Below, in pieces: positions 51,406 to 60,165 of a DNA stretch of 64,000 bases; the stretch's first letter is position 1, and the number at the start of each line of letters is the position of its first letter. The DNA is taken from the NCBI RefSeq assembly GCF_020639365.1, contig NZ_JAINUL010000001.1, positions 8,279,095 to 8,343,094 of the forward strand, read 5' to 3'. Below the pieces are notes generated by a model. It made no database searches, was not told the DNA's origin, and was given only the letters and a program-made list of their open reading frames with translations. Origin of the DNA: Streptomyces flavotricini (GTDB lineage: Bacteria; Actinomycetota; Actinomycetes; Streptomycetales; Streptomycetaceae). A program made the position numbers and the translations under genes.

Positions 51406-52230
51406 TCAACCTTGCCGGTCCGCAGGGCTTGGCGGACGCGGAGGCCGGGGAAGGAACCCGCTGGTGCGGGCCTGGTAGTCGGCGTACCCGGGGCGGTCGG
51501 CCATGTGCGCTTCGAGTAGGCGTTTGCCACTCCCCTTGATCAGCAGGGCGCTCATCAAGAGCGGGGAGACGAGGGTCGCGGCCGCGGTCTGCCAGGTGAC
51601 GCAGGCCGTCAGGTACAGGCCCCACCAGACGAGGAAGTCGCCGAAGTAGTTGGGGTGCCGGGTCCAGGCCCACAGCCCGCGGTCCATGATGCGGCCCCTG
51701 TTCGAGGGATCTGCGTTGAACCGGGCGAGCTGGTGGTCCCCGAGCGCCTCGAAGAACAGTCCGGCGGCCCACAGGGCCAGCCCCAGCGCGGCCGCGGCGT
51801 CCAGGGGCTGGGGGAGCAGTACGGCGAACTGGACGGGCAGGGACACCAGCCAGACCAGGGAGCCCTGGAGAAGGTAGATGCTGCGCAGGGCGTACACGTT
51901 CTGGTTGCCGCGTGCCCGGGCGAGCATGCGGGCATAGCGCGGATCCTCCGCCTGTCCCCGTCCGCGCCGTGCGATGTGCACCGCGAGGCGCAGCCCCCAC
52001 ACCACGGTGGCAAGGGCCACCACGGTCCTTCGTGCCGGGTCGCCCTGGCCGGCCGAGAGGATCCAGGCGACGGCGGCGACGGAGGCGAAGGCCAGGCCCC
52101 AGGCGCTGTCGACGATCCGGTGCACCCCTTTGACCGTGCCCACGGCAAACGTGACAAGCATGACGGTAAGCGCTGTGCCCGCCGATGCGACGAGGACGGT
52201 GGCGAGGGCTCCCGTGTCAACGGAACTCAT
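51406..52230 (-). CDS. DUF1295 (steroid 5-alpha-reductase-like) membrane protein
   Basis: A 274-aa polytopic protein with the C-terminal signature of DUF1295/isoprenylcysteine-methyltransferase-like enzymes: RGLWAWTRHPNYFGDFLVWW, then SALLIKGSGKRLLEAHMADR. Several helices precede it (TVVALATVVWGLRLAVHI). In light-stress clusters it accompanies CFA-synthase-like and FAD genes, where a fatty-acid or sterol-like lipid is probably reduced. Its ATG overlaps the CFA-synthase stop by 4 bp (ATGA), so it is the last gene of a tightly coupled block. Confidence 0.88.
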   Translation of the reverse strand: MSSVDTGALATVLVASAGTALTVMLVTFAVGTVKGVHRIVDSAWGLAFASVAAVAWILSAGQGDPARRTVVALATVVWGLRLAVHIARRGRGQAEDPRYARMLARARGNQNVYALRSIYLLQGSLVWLVSLPVQFAVLLPQPLDAAAALGLALWAAGLFFEALGDHQLARFNADPSNRGRIMDRGLWAWTRHPNYFGDFLVWWGLYLTACVTWQTAAATLVSPLLMSALLIKGSGKRLLEAHMADRPGYADYQARTSGFLPRPPRPPSPADRQG

Positions 52231-53552
52231 GACAGTGGCCCGTTCGTGGATTCGTGAGCCGCTGTCCCGTCGGTGAGCACGAGCTGGCGGACATCGAGGT
52301 AGCGGGAGCGGAAGCCGGCCTCGGAGTAGGCGAGGTAGAGCTCCCACATCCGGCGGAAAGCGTCGTCGAAGCCGAGGGCGGTCACCTCGGCGGACTGGTG
52401 GAGGAACCGCTCGCGCCACAGGCGGAGCGTTTCCGCGTAGTGGTCGCCGTAGCCGGTGTCGTGGACGATGGACAGTCCAGCGGCCGCGCTCTGCTTCGCG
52501 ATGGCCTCCCGGGAGGGGATGAGGCCTCCGGGAAAGACGTACTTGCTGATCCAGGTGTGCGTGCGGGCGGTGTTCAGCATCCGCTCGTGGGGCATGGTGA
52601 TGGCCTGGAGTACGGCACGGCCGCCGGGAGCCAGCAGGCTGCGCAGGGCGCCGAAGTAGGCGGGCCAGTAGGCGGCTCCGACGGCTTCGATCATCTCGAC
52701 GCTCACGACGGCGTCGTACCTGCCTTCGGCACGACGGTAGTCGCACAGCTCGACGGTGACCCGGTCTGCGACCCCGGCATCCGCGATGCGCTTCAGGGCC
52801 AACTCGCGTTGCTCCCGGGAGAGGGTGACGGTGCGGACGCGGGCGCCACGCGCGGCGGCCCGGATGGCGAGTTCACCCCAGCCTGTGCCGATCTCCAGGA
52901 GGCTGGAGCCCGATCCGGTCCCGGCGAGGTCGAGAAGCCGGTCGATCTTGCGATGCTGCGCCGCGGGCAGATCGGCGATGCCGGCCGGAAGAGAAGTGAA
53001 GACGGCCGAGGAGTAGGTGAGGGTCGGGTCGAGGAAGGTGGCGAAGAGCTCGTTGGACAGGTCATAGTGCCGCTGGATGTTGCGGCGGGCTCCCTCGACG
53101 GTGTTCAGGTCCGAGGCCGGGCGGCTGCGGACCCAGACGCCCCGCACACCGCGCAGAGCCTGCGGCACGAGGTCGTCCACGTGGCAGGCGAGGACGGTCA
53201 GCACCCCGACCAGGTCATCACTGTCCCATTCGCCCGCCATATAGGACTCGCCGAAGCCGATCAGGCCGTCCGCGCCGATCCGCCGGTAGAAGGAGTCGGG
53301 CTCGCGCAGAGTCAGTGTCGGCGGGCAGCCCGCACTTCCCTTGGGCTGCGGGGGAACCTTCGTCCCGACGCCGGCGATCCGCACCCGCAACGGCAGTCGG
53401 TGAAAGGCGCGCTCCACGATCCGGCGGGCGACGTGCGTGCGCAGGGCCGATGCGCGTGGTAGGCGGGCGACCTCGGGCCAGCGCGTGGCGTCCACCAGGT
53501 GACGGCCGGCGCGGGTCTCGCCGTGGGGAGCGGGAGGAAGGGTGAGGGTCAC
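52227..53552 (-). CDS. Cyclopropane-fatty-acid synthase-like SAM methyltransferase
   Basis: A 441-aa CFA/mycolic-acid-cyclase-type enzyme. HYDLSNELF at 162-170 is the active-site bicarbonate-region motif. LEIGTGWGELA at 219-229 is the SAM loop, and VSVEMIEAVG and FPGGLIPSREAIAKQSA follow. It methylates the double bond of an acyl chain in membrane phospholipid. In alpha-proteobacterial and Pseudomonas light-stress clusters, the homologue with the same partners makes methylated precursors of furan or cyclopropane fatty acids that quench singlet oxygen. The start is GTG 53552, overlapping the DUF1365 stop (GTGA). The N-terminal 80 residues are less conserved. Confidence 0.92.
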   Translation of the reverse strand: MTLTLPPAPHGETRAGRHLVDATRWPEVARLPRASALRTHVARRIVERAFHRLPLRVRIAGVGTKVPPQPKGSAGCPPTLTLREPDSFYRRIGADGLIGFGESYMAGEWDSDDLVGVLTVLACHVDDLVPQALRGVRGVWVRSRPASDLNTVEGARRNIQRHYDLSNELFATFLDPTLTYSSAVFTSLPAGIADLPAAQHRKIDRLLDLAGTGSGSSLLEIGTGWGELAIRAAARGARVRTVTLSREQRELALKRIADAGVADRVTVELCDYRRAEGRYDAVVSVEMIEAVGAAYWPAYFGALRSLLAPGGRAVLQAITMPHERMLNTARTHTWISKYVFPGGLIPSREAIAKQSAAAGLSIVHDTGYGDHYAETLRLWRERFLHQSAEVTALGFDDAFRRMWELYLAYSEAGFRSRYLDVRQLVLTDGTAAHESTNGPLS

Positions 53553-54316
53553 GGCGCGTCTTCCTGGACGGGATGGGCCGGGCGGGTGGGCCGCGGCTGG
53601 ACGGGGAGGCCTTTGAGGTAGAGGCGGATGCCGTGCCGGCGGATGCCGAGCGACACTCCGGCGGTGGACCACGGGTTACGCAGCAGGGCCGCGACCAGGG
53701 AGCGGGTTCCGGCAGGACGGTGCGTTCCGCGGACGGTGGCGGTCAGAGGTCGTGAACCGTCTGCTTGGCAGAGCTGGACGGTCAAGTCGAGGCGGTCTCC
53801 GGGCAGCGGCAGCCTCATCCGGTAGCTGCCCTCGACGTCGAAGAACGGGGACACGTAGAAGTCCTTGGGCACCTCGTCACGGGCTTGGGCGTCAGGGTGC
53901 AGGAGGTAGCAGTGGCGTTCGCCGTAGGTGTTGTGGACCTCGGCGACGACACAGACGAGACTGCCGGACGTGTTGTGGCACCAGTACAGCGTCAGGGGGT
54001 TGAAGACATGTCCCAGCACGCGTGCGTGGGCCAGCATGAGAACCCGCCCGCCGGCGCTGGTTCCCTGGGCGGCGAGGTAGGCGTCGATCCCGGCGCGCAG
54101 GGTGGGGGTGTCGCCCGTGAAGTGGTCGCGGGGGTCGAAGCGGGCGAGCGGGCGCAGGATGCGGGGCATGACCGGAAGGTCGTCCAGGTCGACCAGCCAC
54201 ATGTACGTCCGATGCCCGAGGACGTACCTGAACGGCGAGGACCGCACGTGCCTCACCTCGGCCGCGTACAGGGCGGGGACATGTGGTGGTGCCGGGTGGG
54301 CGGGGGCGGAGGTCAC
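53549..54316 (-). CDS. DUF1365 protein
   Basis: A 255-aa protein with the DUF1365 signatures YAAEVRHVRSSPFRYVLGHR, FNPLTLYWCHNTSGSLVCVV, AEVHNTYGERHCYLL and KDFYVSPFFDVEGSYRMRLP. The family is nearly always found between a flavin amine-oxidase-like gene and a CFA-type methyltransferase, as here, and is presumed to act on the same lipid. GTG at 54316 overlaps the FAD gene stop (GTGA), giving tight coupling on both sides. Confidence 0.93.
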   Translation of the reverse strand: MTSAPAHPAPPHVPALYAAEVRHVRSSPFRYVLGHRTYMWLVDLDDLPVMPRILRPLARFDPRDHFTGDTPTLRAGIDAYLAAQGTSAGGRVLMLAHARVLGHVFNPLTLYWCHNTSGSLVCVVAEVHNTYGERHCYLLHPDAQARDEVPKDFYVSPFFDVEGSYRMRLPLPGDRLDLTVQLCQADGSRPLTATVRGTHRPAGTRSLVAALLRNPWSTAGVSLGIRRHGIRLYLKGLPVQPRPTRPAHPVQEDAP

Positions 54317-55569
54317 CAGGTCACCCCGAGGTGTCTGGCCGCCTCGGCGCCCGAGCGGCAGCCGTCCTCGTGGAAACCCCACCCGTGATAGGCGCCCGCG
54401 AAGACGGTGACGCCGTTGTTGAGGGTGGGCAGCATCCGCTGCGCCGCCACCGACTCGGTTGTGTAGACCGGGTGTTCATAGACCATTCGGGCCAGGATGG
54501 TGCTCTCGTCGATCCGGTCACCGGGGTTGAGCGTGACGATGTGCGGCTCGCGGCCGGGCAGATGCTGAAGCCGGTTCATGTCATAGCTGACCTGAACGGA
54601 ACCGGGCCGGGCCGAGCAGGAAGGGAGCCAGTAGTTCCACGACGCCCGGGCATGGCCGGAGCGAGGCAGCAGCGAGGTGTCACGGTGCAGCACGGTCGGA
54701 TTGCGGGAGTAGGTGAAGGCACCGAGGACGCGGCGTTCCTGCTCCGTGGGGTCGGCCAACAGGCGAAGTGCCTGGTCGGGGTGGACGGCGATGACGACCG
54801 CGGCGTGCTCGGCCGACTCTCCGTCCTCGGTGAACAGGCGCACCCGGTCGGCTCCGCGCACGATCTTGCGGACCGGTGTGGAGGTCAGAACGCGGGCCGG
54901 GGACTTGGCGGCCTGCTCGACGTAGGCCTTGGATCCTCCGGTGACGGTCTTCCACTGCGGGGACCCGGTGACCGACAGCAGCCCGTGGTGGTCTAGGAAG
55001 CGGAAGAGGTACGCGGCAGGGTACTGCAGGGCGGTGGCCGGCGGGCAGGACCAGACGGCCGCAACCAGGGGGATCGCGAAGTGGCTGACAAAGTAGGACG
55101 AGAAGCGGTGCTCGCGCAGGAAGCGGCCCAGGGTGGAGGCCGTGTCGTCGGCGGCGAGCAGCCGACGCGCGGCGCGATGGAACCGGGGCACGTCGGCGAG
55201 CATCAGCAGATGGCGTCCGCGGAGCAGGTTGGCTCCGCCGAGGAGTCCGAGCGGGCCTCGGGCGCCGGCGTACTCCAGGCCGCAGCCGTCGCACCGGACC
55301 GACATGCTCATCTCGGAGTCCTGAGTGGTCACGCCGAGCTCACGCAGGAGGCGATTCAGGTGGGGATAGGTGCGGTCGTTGTGGACGATGAAACCGGTGT
55401 CCACCCTGACCGTTCCGCCACCGCTGGTCGGGACTTCGTGGGTGTGCGCGTGGCCGCCGAGCCGGTCATCCGCCTCGTAGAGGACCACGTCCTGGCTCCG
55501 GGACAAGATGTGCGCGGCCGTGAGTCCGGACACGCCTGCGCCCACCACCGCGATGCTTCTTCGGTCCAT
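54313..55569 (-). CDS. FAD-dependent (flavin amine oxidase-like) oxidoreductase
   Basis: A 418-aa flavoprotein. The Rossmann motif IAVVGAGVSGLTAAHIL places GxGxxG at residues 10-15. YEADDRLGGHAHTHEV and TGFIVHNDRTYPHL follow, and the FAD-binding C-terminus is NGVTVFAGAYHGWGFHEDG. Relatives in light-stress clusters oxidise or isomerise acyl chains or sterol-like substrates with DUF1365 and CFA-synthase partners. ATG 55569 is chosen because GGACAGG is just upstream. An inverted repeat with an ECF-like GGAAAC box lies 29-43 bp upstream, so this is the likely promoter end of the FAD-DUF1365-CFA-DUF1295 block. Confidence 0.92.
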   Translation of the reverse strand: MDRRSIAVVGAGVSGLTAAHILSRSQDVVLYEADDRLGGHAHTHEVPTSGGGTVRVDTGFIVHNDRTYPHLNRLLRELGVTTQDSEMSMSVRCDGCGLEYAGARGPLGLLGGANLLRGRHLLMLADVPRFHRAARRLLAADDTASTLGRFLREHRFSSYFVSHFAIPLVAAVWSCPPATALQYPAAYLFRFLDHHGLLSVTGSPQWKTVTGGSKAYVEQAAKSPARVLTSTPVRKIVRGADRVRLFTEDGESAEHAAVVIAVHPDQALRLLADPTEQERRVLGAFTYSRNPTVLHRDTSLLPRSGHARASWNYWLPSCSARPGSVQVSYDMNRLQHLPGREPHIVTLNPGDRIDESTILARMVYEHPVYTTESVAAQRMLPTLNNGVTVFAGAYHGWGFHEDGCRSGAEAARHLGVTW

Positions 55570-55597
55570 CCTGTCCACCCCTGGTGTCTTGGTCCTG

Positions 55598-55612
55598 GGA
55601 AACGCTGTTTCC
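55598..55612 (-). promoter_or_regulatory. Candidate ECF-sigma promoter box upstream of the FAD gene
   Basis: GGAAAC-GCT-GTTTCC is a perfect dyad. On the gene strand it places GGAAAC, close to the ECF -35 consensus GGAAC, about 40 bp before the ATG at 55569. No clean -10 was identified. The gene immediately upstream encodes an ECF sigma factor. Confidence 0.4.
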
Positions 55613-55669
55613 ACGGCCCGGCTCTCATCAGTCGATTGGGTGCGGCGCCCTGCTGGACGGGTGCGCTTG

Positions 55670-56287
55670 TCAGCGCCCGGCTTCCACGGCGTCTGCGACC
55701 ACGCGGAGGCGGAGCCGTTGGATCCCCCGCCGGGCGTGGCTCTTGACGCTGCCGAGTGGCATCCCGGTGCGGTCAGCGATCTGTACCTGGGTGAGATCGG
55801 CGAAGTAGGAAAGGGTCAGTACGTCGCGCTGGGCCCGCGGCAGCCGGGCGAGTTCCCTGGTGATCACGATCCGGTCGATCACCTGCTCGGGTCCCCCGAC
55901 CGTCTCATCGCAGCGATGCCTGCCCACCGCGGCCACAAGCTCCAGGCGCCGGGTTCGCGCGCTCAGGGCGTCCACCGTCTTGAGCCGGGTGATGCCCATG
56001 AGCCACGCCGGCAGCGTGCCGCGATCGGGCCGGAACCCGGCTCGCCCTCGCCATGCGGCGACGAACACCTGCTGGGCGACATCCTCGGCATCGAGCGCGT
56101 CGCCCAGGACGCGCAAGGCATATGCGTGAACGAGACGACTCCACCGCCGGTGTGCCAGCGACAGCCACCGCTCATCGCCGCGGACAAGCAACGAGGCGAT
56201 TTCCGCGTCCGAGACCGCATCGTCGAGCCGTGGCCGGGATCCTGCCGGTCGGCCGATGTTCTTGCCTCGCGCGAGCGATGCAGCCAT
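55670..56287 (-). CDS. ECF sigma factor (LitS-like)
   Basis: A 205-aa sigma-70-family protein. Region 2 reads VHAYALRVLGDALDAEDVAQ, then QVFVAAWRGRAGF (about residues 50-85). Region 4 reads LPRAQRDVLTLSYFADLTQV, then RTGMPLGSVKSHARRGIQRL (about 140-195). ATG 56287 follows AGGAGGAGGGGT; the frame upstream is non-coding. In Streptomyces the LitR photoreceptor acts together with an ECF sigma LitS that transcribes light-induced genes, and this gene sits in the equivalent position. It probably transcribes the block starting 100 bp downstream. No anti-sigma gene is adjacent. Confidence 0.9.
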   Translation of the reverse strand: MAASLARGKNIGRPAGSRPRLDDAVSDAEIASLLVRGDERWLSLAHRRWSRLVHAYALRVLGDALDAEDVAQQVFVAAWRGRAGFRPDRGTLPAWLMGITRLKTVDALSARTRRLELVAAVGRHRCDETVGGPEQVIDRIVITRELARLPRAQRDVLTLSYFADLTQVQIADRTGMPLGSVKSHARRGIQRLRLRVVADAVEAGR

Positions 56288-56430
56288 GACCCCTCCTCCT
56301 CCGCTTCGCCGTAGATCGCGTCCGCCGGAGCGGGGGGAGCCAGCGCGGGAGGAAGGCAACCGCCGCAATCCGGCGGACGCGATGCGATCAGGGTCATCGG
56401 GCCAGAGTGGTCTGATCAACTTGCAGCGTT

Positions 56431-56448
56431 TCTGCATTGAATCTGCAT
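56431..56448. repeat. Direct repeat upstream of the ECF sigma gene
   Basis: TCTGCAT-TGAA-TCTGCAT: two identical 7-mers start 11 bp apart (one helical turn), about 145-160 bp upstream of the sigma gene ATG. A plausible MerR/LitR site, unproven. Confidence 0.45.
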
Positions 56449-56450
56449 GG

Positions 56451-56770
56451 TCAGGCGAGCTCTGGGACCCAGCGCCGGACATGGGCGCCGTCCGGGTCGT
56501 AGCGCCGGCCCTGAGGCACCGGGTTGCGGATCCGGTTGGGGGCGGGTGTGCGTGCCGGTGCCGGCCACGCACTGCCAGTTCAGCTGGTTGTTGGCCACCT
56601 CGCCGTCCACCGGCAGGCTCAGGAAGTGGCGGGCGCCCTCACGCCAGTCGATGTAGAGGGCCTTGGTCAGGAACGAGGCGACGGTGAGCCGGCCCCGGCC
56701 GTGTATCCACCCCTCTCATGGGCGAGCTGGCGCATGGCGACGTCGACGACCGGGTACCCCGTCCTTGCCT
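56451..56770 (-). pseudogene. DNA photolyase C-terminal remnant
   Basis: In reverse, EARTGYPVVDVAMRQLAHE starts the FAD-binding region of class I photolyases. After a frame change comes LTKALYIDWREGARHFLSLP, then VDGEVANNQLNWQCVAGTGT. A second change gives NRIRNPVPQGRRYDPDGAHV, then RRWVPELA and a stop. The order of blocks is that of photolyase (TGxPxxDA, NNGNWQW-like, NP..Q..K.DP.G.Y..RW.PEL), but the first 250 codons are missing. Photolyase is a usual member of LitR regulons, so this is a lost gene of the cluster. Confidence 0.75.
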
Positions 56771-57087
56771 CGCGCCGCCGGCCGGCTGGCGCACCGGGAC
56801 GCCAGCCACCACTGACCTGCCCGACCGGCATGGTTACCCGTCTCGGTGTCTCCTCATCTGTCCGCCGCTTCGATGGCGAGCGGCGGGCTGCCCCGGCAGG
56901 GAATGGCGGCAAGATGGAATGCGCACGCCCTCCAGGGTTCCCCCGCAGCGGTCGGCCGCTTGTCCCCGAACCGTGTGCCTTTGCTCTGCGCCTGCGGCCG
57001 CAGCCCCTCGTTCATGCCCTTAGACGTTGCCCCGTCGGGGCGGACGTGTCCCAGGGGCTCGTTTGCCTCGGGCAGACGGGCGGGGGC
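56771..57087. other. Intergenic region
   Basis: About 315 bp between the photolyase remnant and the end of the MarR gene. A short string of photolyase-like bases may continue at the start, but no frame is convincing and no hairpin was found. Confidence 0.35.
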
Positions 57088-57582
57088 TCATCTCCTTACG
57101 AGGGTGAGCTGACGGTTCATCTCGGCGAGGAAGCGCACCACCACGTGGAGTTCGTCGTCACTGAAGCGTGCGCGGGCGGCGTCGGTGCTTTGGGCCAGGG
57201 GGCGAAAGTAGTCCCGGGCGACCTGTTTGGCTGCCTGGGCGTAGTGCAGGTGGACCACCCGGCGGTCGTCGGCGGCCCGGACGCGGCGGATGTGGCCGGT
57301 CTTCTCCAGTCGGTCCAGGCATGCGGTCATGGCACCGGAGGTGAGGTTCATCTGCTTGCGGAGCCGGCCCGGGGTCATGGGGCCGGTTTCTTCGGCGTCG
57401 TCTGCGTCCAGTACGGCGATGAGGGCCTGGACGTCGGTGAGGTGGAGGCCCTGGGTATGGGCGAACTCCTGCGCGATGCGGTTGAACTCTGCGTTCATCC
57501 GGCGCAGCAAGACAGCGAACGACTGCAACCCGATCGGGTCGTCGGCCGGAAGTGAAGACGAGGGGCTGTCGGTGTCGCGCAT
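57088..57582 (-). CDS. MarR-family transcriptional regulator
   Basis: A 164-aa regulator of full MarR length. LLRRMNAEFNRIAQEFAHTQ is the dimerisation helix. LHLTDVQALIAVLDAD follows, then the recognition part MTPGRLRKQMNLTSGAMTAC and LDRLEKTGHIRRVRAADDRR as the wing. ATG 57582 is preferred; a start 33 bp earlier at 57615 would lie inside the operator region. It is divergent from an MMPL exporter gene across an AT-rich 73-bp gap with repeats, so it should repress that exporter and itself. Confidence 0.92.
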   Translation of the reverse strand: MRDTDSPSSSLPADDPIGLQSFAVLLRRMNAEFNRIAQEFAHTQGLHLTDVQALIAVLDADDAEETGPMTPGRLRKQMNLTSGAMTACLDRLEKTGHIRRVRAADDRRVVHLHYAQAAKQVARDYFRPLAQSTDAARARFSDDELHVVVRFLAEMNRQLTLVRR

Positions 57583-57601
57583 GACCACAGCATATAATCT
57601 C

Positions 57602-57636
57602 TCAATGATTGACATTCTTTATGATTGACTTAACCT
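57602..57636. promoter_or_regulatory. MarR operator and promoter region between marR and mmpL
   Basis: TCAATGATTGA (57602-57612) is a perfect palindrome. ATGATTGAC occurs at 57605-57613 and again at 57621-57629, 16 bp apart. A TTGACA box (57609-57614) overlaps the first copy. This AT-rich stretch is the shared control region of the two divergent genes. Confidence 0.6.
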
Positions 57637-57655
57637 CTCGGGCAAGGGGCTCACC

Positions 57656-59782
57656 TTGAAGAAGACACCGCGCTGGGCCCGCTGGATCGTGCCGCTCGCG
57701 CTGCTGATCGTGTGGCTCGGCATCGGCGGGACGCTGGGACCGTACGCGGGGAAGCTGGGCGAGGTCGCCACCAACGACCAGGCGGCGTTCCTGCCGCGCA
57801 ACGCCGAGTCCACGCAGGCCCTCGAAGCCCGCAAGGCGTTCGAGACGTCGCCTTCCATCCCCGCCATCATCGTCTGGACGGCAAACGGCAACCCGGTCAC
57901 CTCCGAACAGCAGGAGGCCGCCACCCGAGCGGTCACCGCTCTCGTCGGCAAACCCGGCGTCGCCGCTCCGCCCTCCCCGGCCTTCCTTTCAGCCGACGGC
58001 CGAGCTCTCCAGGCCGTCGTGCCGCTGGCCACCAACCTGGGCGAGGAGATCCCGGCAGTCCTGGAGGAGGTGCGGCAGGCCGCTCAGCAGGTAACGGCGA
58101 CCACGGTCCAGATCGCCGGCCCCGCGGCCAGCCAGGCGGACCTGGCCGATGCGTTCGCCGGCATCGACGGACTGCTGCTCGGCGTGGCCCTGGGGGCGGT
58201 GCTGCTGATTCTGCTCCTGGTCTACCGCAGCGTTCTGCTGCCACTGGTGATCATCATCAGTGCGGTGTTCGCCCTCGGTCTGGCCTGCGCGGTGGTCTAT
58301 GCGCTGGCCGACCGGGGCGCGGTACGGGTCGACGGCCAAGTCCAGGGGATCTTGTCGATCCTGGTCATCGGCGCCGCAACCGACTACGCCCTGCTCCTGG
58401 CAGCGCGCTTCCGTGAGGAACTCGCCCGACAGGACGACCGCACGAAGGCGGCAGTGGCCGCCGTGCGCCGGTCGGCCGGAGCCATCACCGCCAGCGCGGC
58501 GACCGTGGCCCTGGGTCTCTTGGCTCTGCTGGCCAGCGACCTGACGAACAACCGGGCCCTTGGGCCGGTCGGCGCCATCGGCATCGCCTGCTCCGTCCTC
58601 ACCACCCTCACCTTCCTGCCTGCCGCTCTGGTGGTGCTGGGCCGGGCCGCCTACTGGCCTGCCACTCCCAAGCCCGCCGACGCCACCGCCGAAGGCCACA
58701 ACGTGTGGCGCCGTATCGCCGCAATGATCAACCGGGCACCACGGCGGGTGTGGATGTCCACCGCGCTCCTGCTCGCGGTACTTGCAGGGTTCTCGTCAAC
58801 ACTGTCGTCCAAGGGTGTGCCACTGGACGAGATCTTCGTCAACGAAGCCCCTTCGGTCAGTGCCCAGCAGACCTTGGCCCGGCATTTTCCCGGTGGATCA
58901 GGCAACCCGGCCGTGATCATCACCAACGTTGGCAAAGCCGCTGAAGTACGAGCGGCCGCCGAATCCACGGACGGCGTTGCAGCCGTCACCCCGGTCACCG
59001 CGACCGGCCGACCGGGAACCGGGGATCCGCTCGTCGTGGACGGCCGCGTGCGCCTGGACGCCACGCTCGACGCCGCAGCCGACAGCGACGCTGCAAAGGA
59101 GACAATCCAGCGGCTGCGCGACGAGGTGCACGCACTCCCCGGCGCCGAAGCCCTGGTCGGCGGCTATACCGCTCAGCAGTACGACACCCAGCAGACCGCG
59201 GCCCGCGACCGCACCGTCATCGTCCCGATCGTCCTCGGCATCATCCTGCTGATCCTGATCGCACTCCTGCGGTCCGTACTCGTGCCCGTCCTGCTTGTCG
59301 CGACCGTCGCCCTCAACTTCCTTGCGACGCTCGGTGTGTCCGCCCTCGTCTTCGAACACCTGCTGGGCTTCACCGGCACGGACGCCTCCGTACCGCTCTA
59401 CGGCTTCGTGTTCCTCGTCGCCCTCGGCGTCGACTACAACATCTTCCTCATGTCCCGCGTCCGCGAGGAAGCCCTCACCCACGGCACGCGCCAGGGCGTC
59501 CTGCGCGGGCTCATCACCACGGGAGGCGTCATCACCTCCGCCGGCGTCGTCCTCGCCGCGACCTTCGCCGCACTGATGGTGATCCCCCTGGCCTTCCTCG
59601 TCCAGATCGCCTTCATCGTCGCCTTCGGCGTCCTGCTCGACACCCTCGTCGTGCGCTCACTGCTGGTACCGGCCCTCGTCATTGACATCGGCCCTCGCGC
59701 CTGGTGGCCCAGCGCACTGGCTCGGCCCATGGCGCCGCACGTACCTGATTCCGCACCGCTGCTGGGGGACAGCAAGCCGTAG
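57656..59782 (+). CDS. MMPL-family transporter
   Basis: A 708-aa RND-type transporter with about 12 helices in two halves. Each half has a large extracytoplasmic loop and the MMPL helical core: GAATDYALLLAARFREELA near residue 245 and LGVDYNIFLMSRVREEALT near 590. Both contain the Asp-Tyr pair used for proton coupling. MMPL proteins export lipids, siderophores or drugs. TTG start at 57656 with GGGGC upstream. It is divergent from the MarR gene, which suggests substrate-induced expression of a drug-type exporter. Confidence 0.95.
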   Translation: MKKTPRWARWIVPLALLIVWLGIGGTLGPYAGKLGEVATNDQAAFLPRNAESTQALEARKAFETSPSIPAIIVWTANGNPVTSEQQEAATRAVTALVGKPGVAAPPSPAFLSADGRALQAVVPLATNLGEEIPAVLEEVRQAAQQVTATTVQIAGPAASQADLADAFAGIDGLLLGVALGAVLLILLLVYRSVLLPLVIIISAVFALGLACAVVYALADRGAVRVDGQVQGILSILVIGAATDYALLLAARFREELARQDDRTKAAVAAVRRSAGAITASAATVALGLLALLASDLTNNRALGPVGAIGIACSVLTTLTFLPAALVVLGRAAYWPATPKPADATAEGHNVWRRIAAMINRAPRRVWMSTALLLAVLAGFSSTLSSKGVPLDEIFVNEAPSVSAQQTLARHFPGGSGNPAVIITNVGKAAEVRAAAESTDGVAAVTPVTATGRPGTGDPLVVDGRVRLDATLDAAADSDAAKETIQRLRDEVHALPGAEALVGGYTAQQYDTQQTAARDRTVIVPIVLGIILLILIALLRSVLVPVLLVATVALNFLATLGVSALVFEHLLGFTGTDASVPLYGFVFLVALGVDYNIFLMSRVREEALTHGTRQGVLRGLITTGGVITSAGVVLAATFAALMVIPLAFLVQIAFIVAFGVLLDTLVVRSLLVPALVIDIGPRAWWPSALARPMAPHVPDSAPLLGDSKP

Positions 59783-60165
59783 CCTCGCGGCTCTCCCCCC
59801 GGCTTCGGGCATCTCTTTCGGCGGGAGAGAAGGCGGACCGGGACCGGAGGCAGCCCGCCTGGGCATGGAAGCGGGCCGGACGCCGAACCCCACTGATCAG
59901 ATCACGCCGAGTCCGAGCGTCCCCCCCGCTCCTGCACGCCGGGCTGCGTACCTGCGCACCCGGTCGTAGTGGTAAAGCCAGTGGGCCCTGCCTGCCCAAG
60001 GCGGCGAAACGCCACTGCAGCCCTGCGTCGGGTCCTGGCGCCGAGCGCTCAGCGACGGCAGCGCCAGGGCCCGCGCCCGGGTCGACCACGTCTTCTCACG
60101 GAGCAGGGCTGCCGTCGTGACGGTGATGAGTTGCGGGATGCGCACCCGAACTCCCCGGTGAATGA
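59783..60165. other. Non-coding stretch with possible transposase debris
   Basis: About 380 bp between convergent genes. A short forward string near 60050-60090 (ARARARVDHVFSR) resembles the end of IS5-group transposases (ARxRVEHVF) but has no continuation. No strong hairpin was recognised. Confidence 0.35.
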
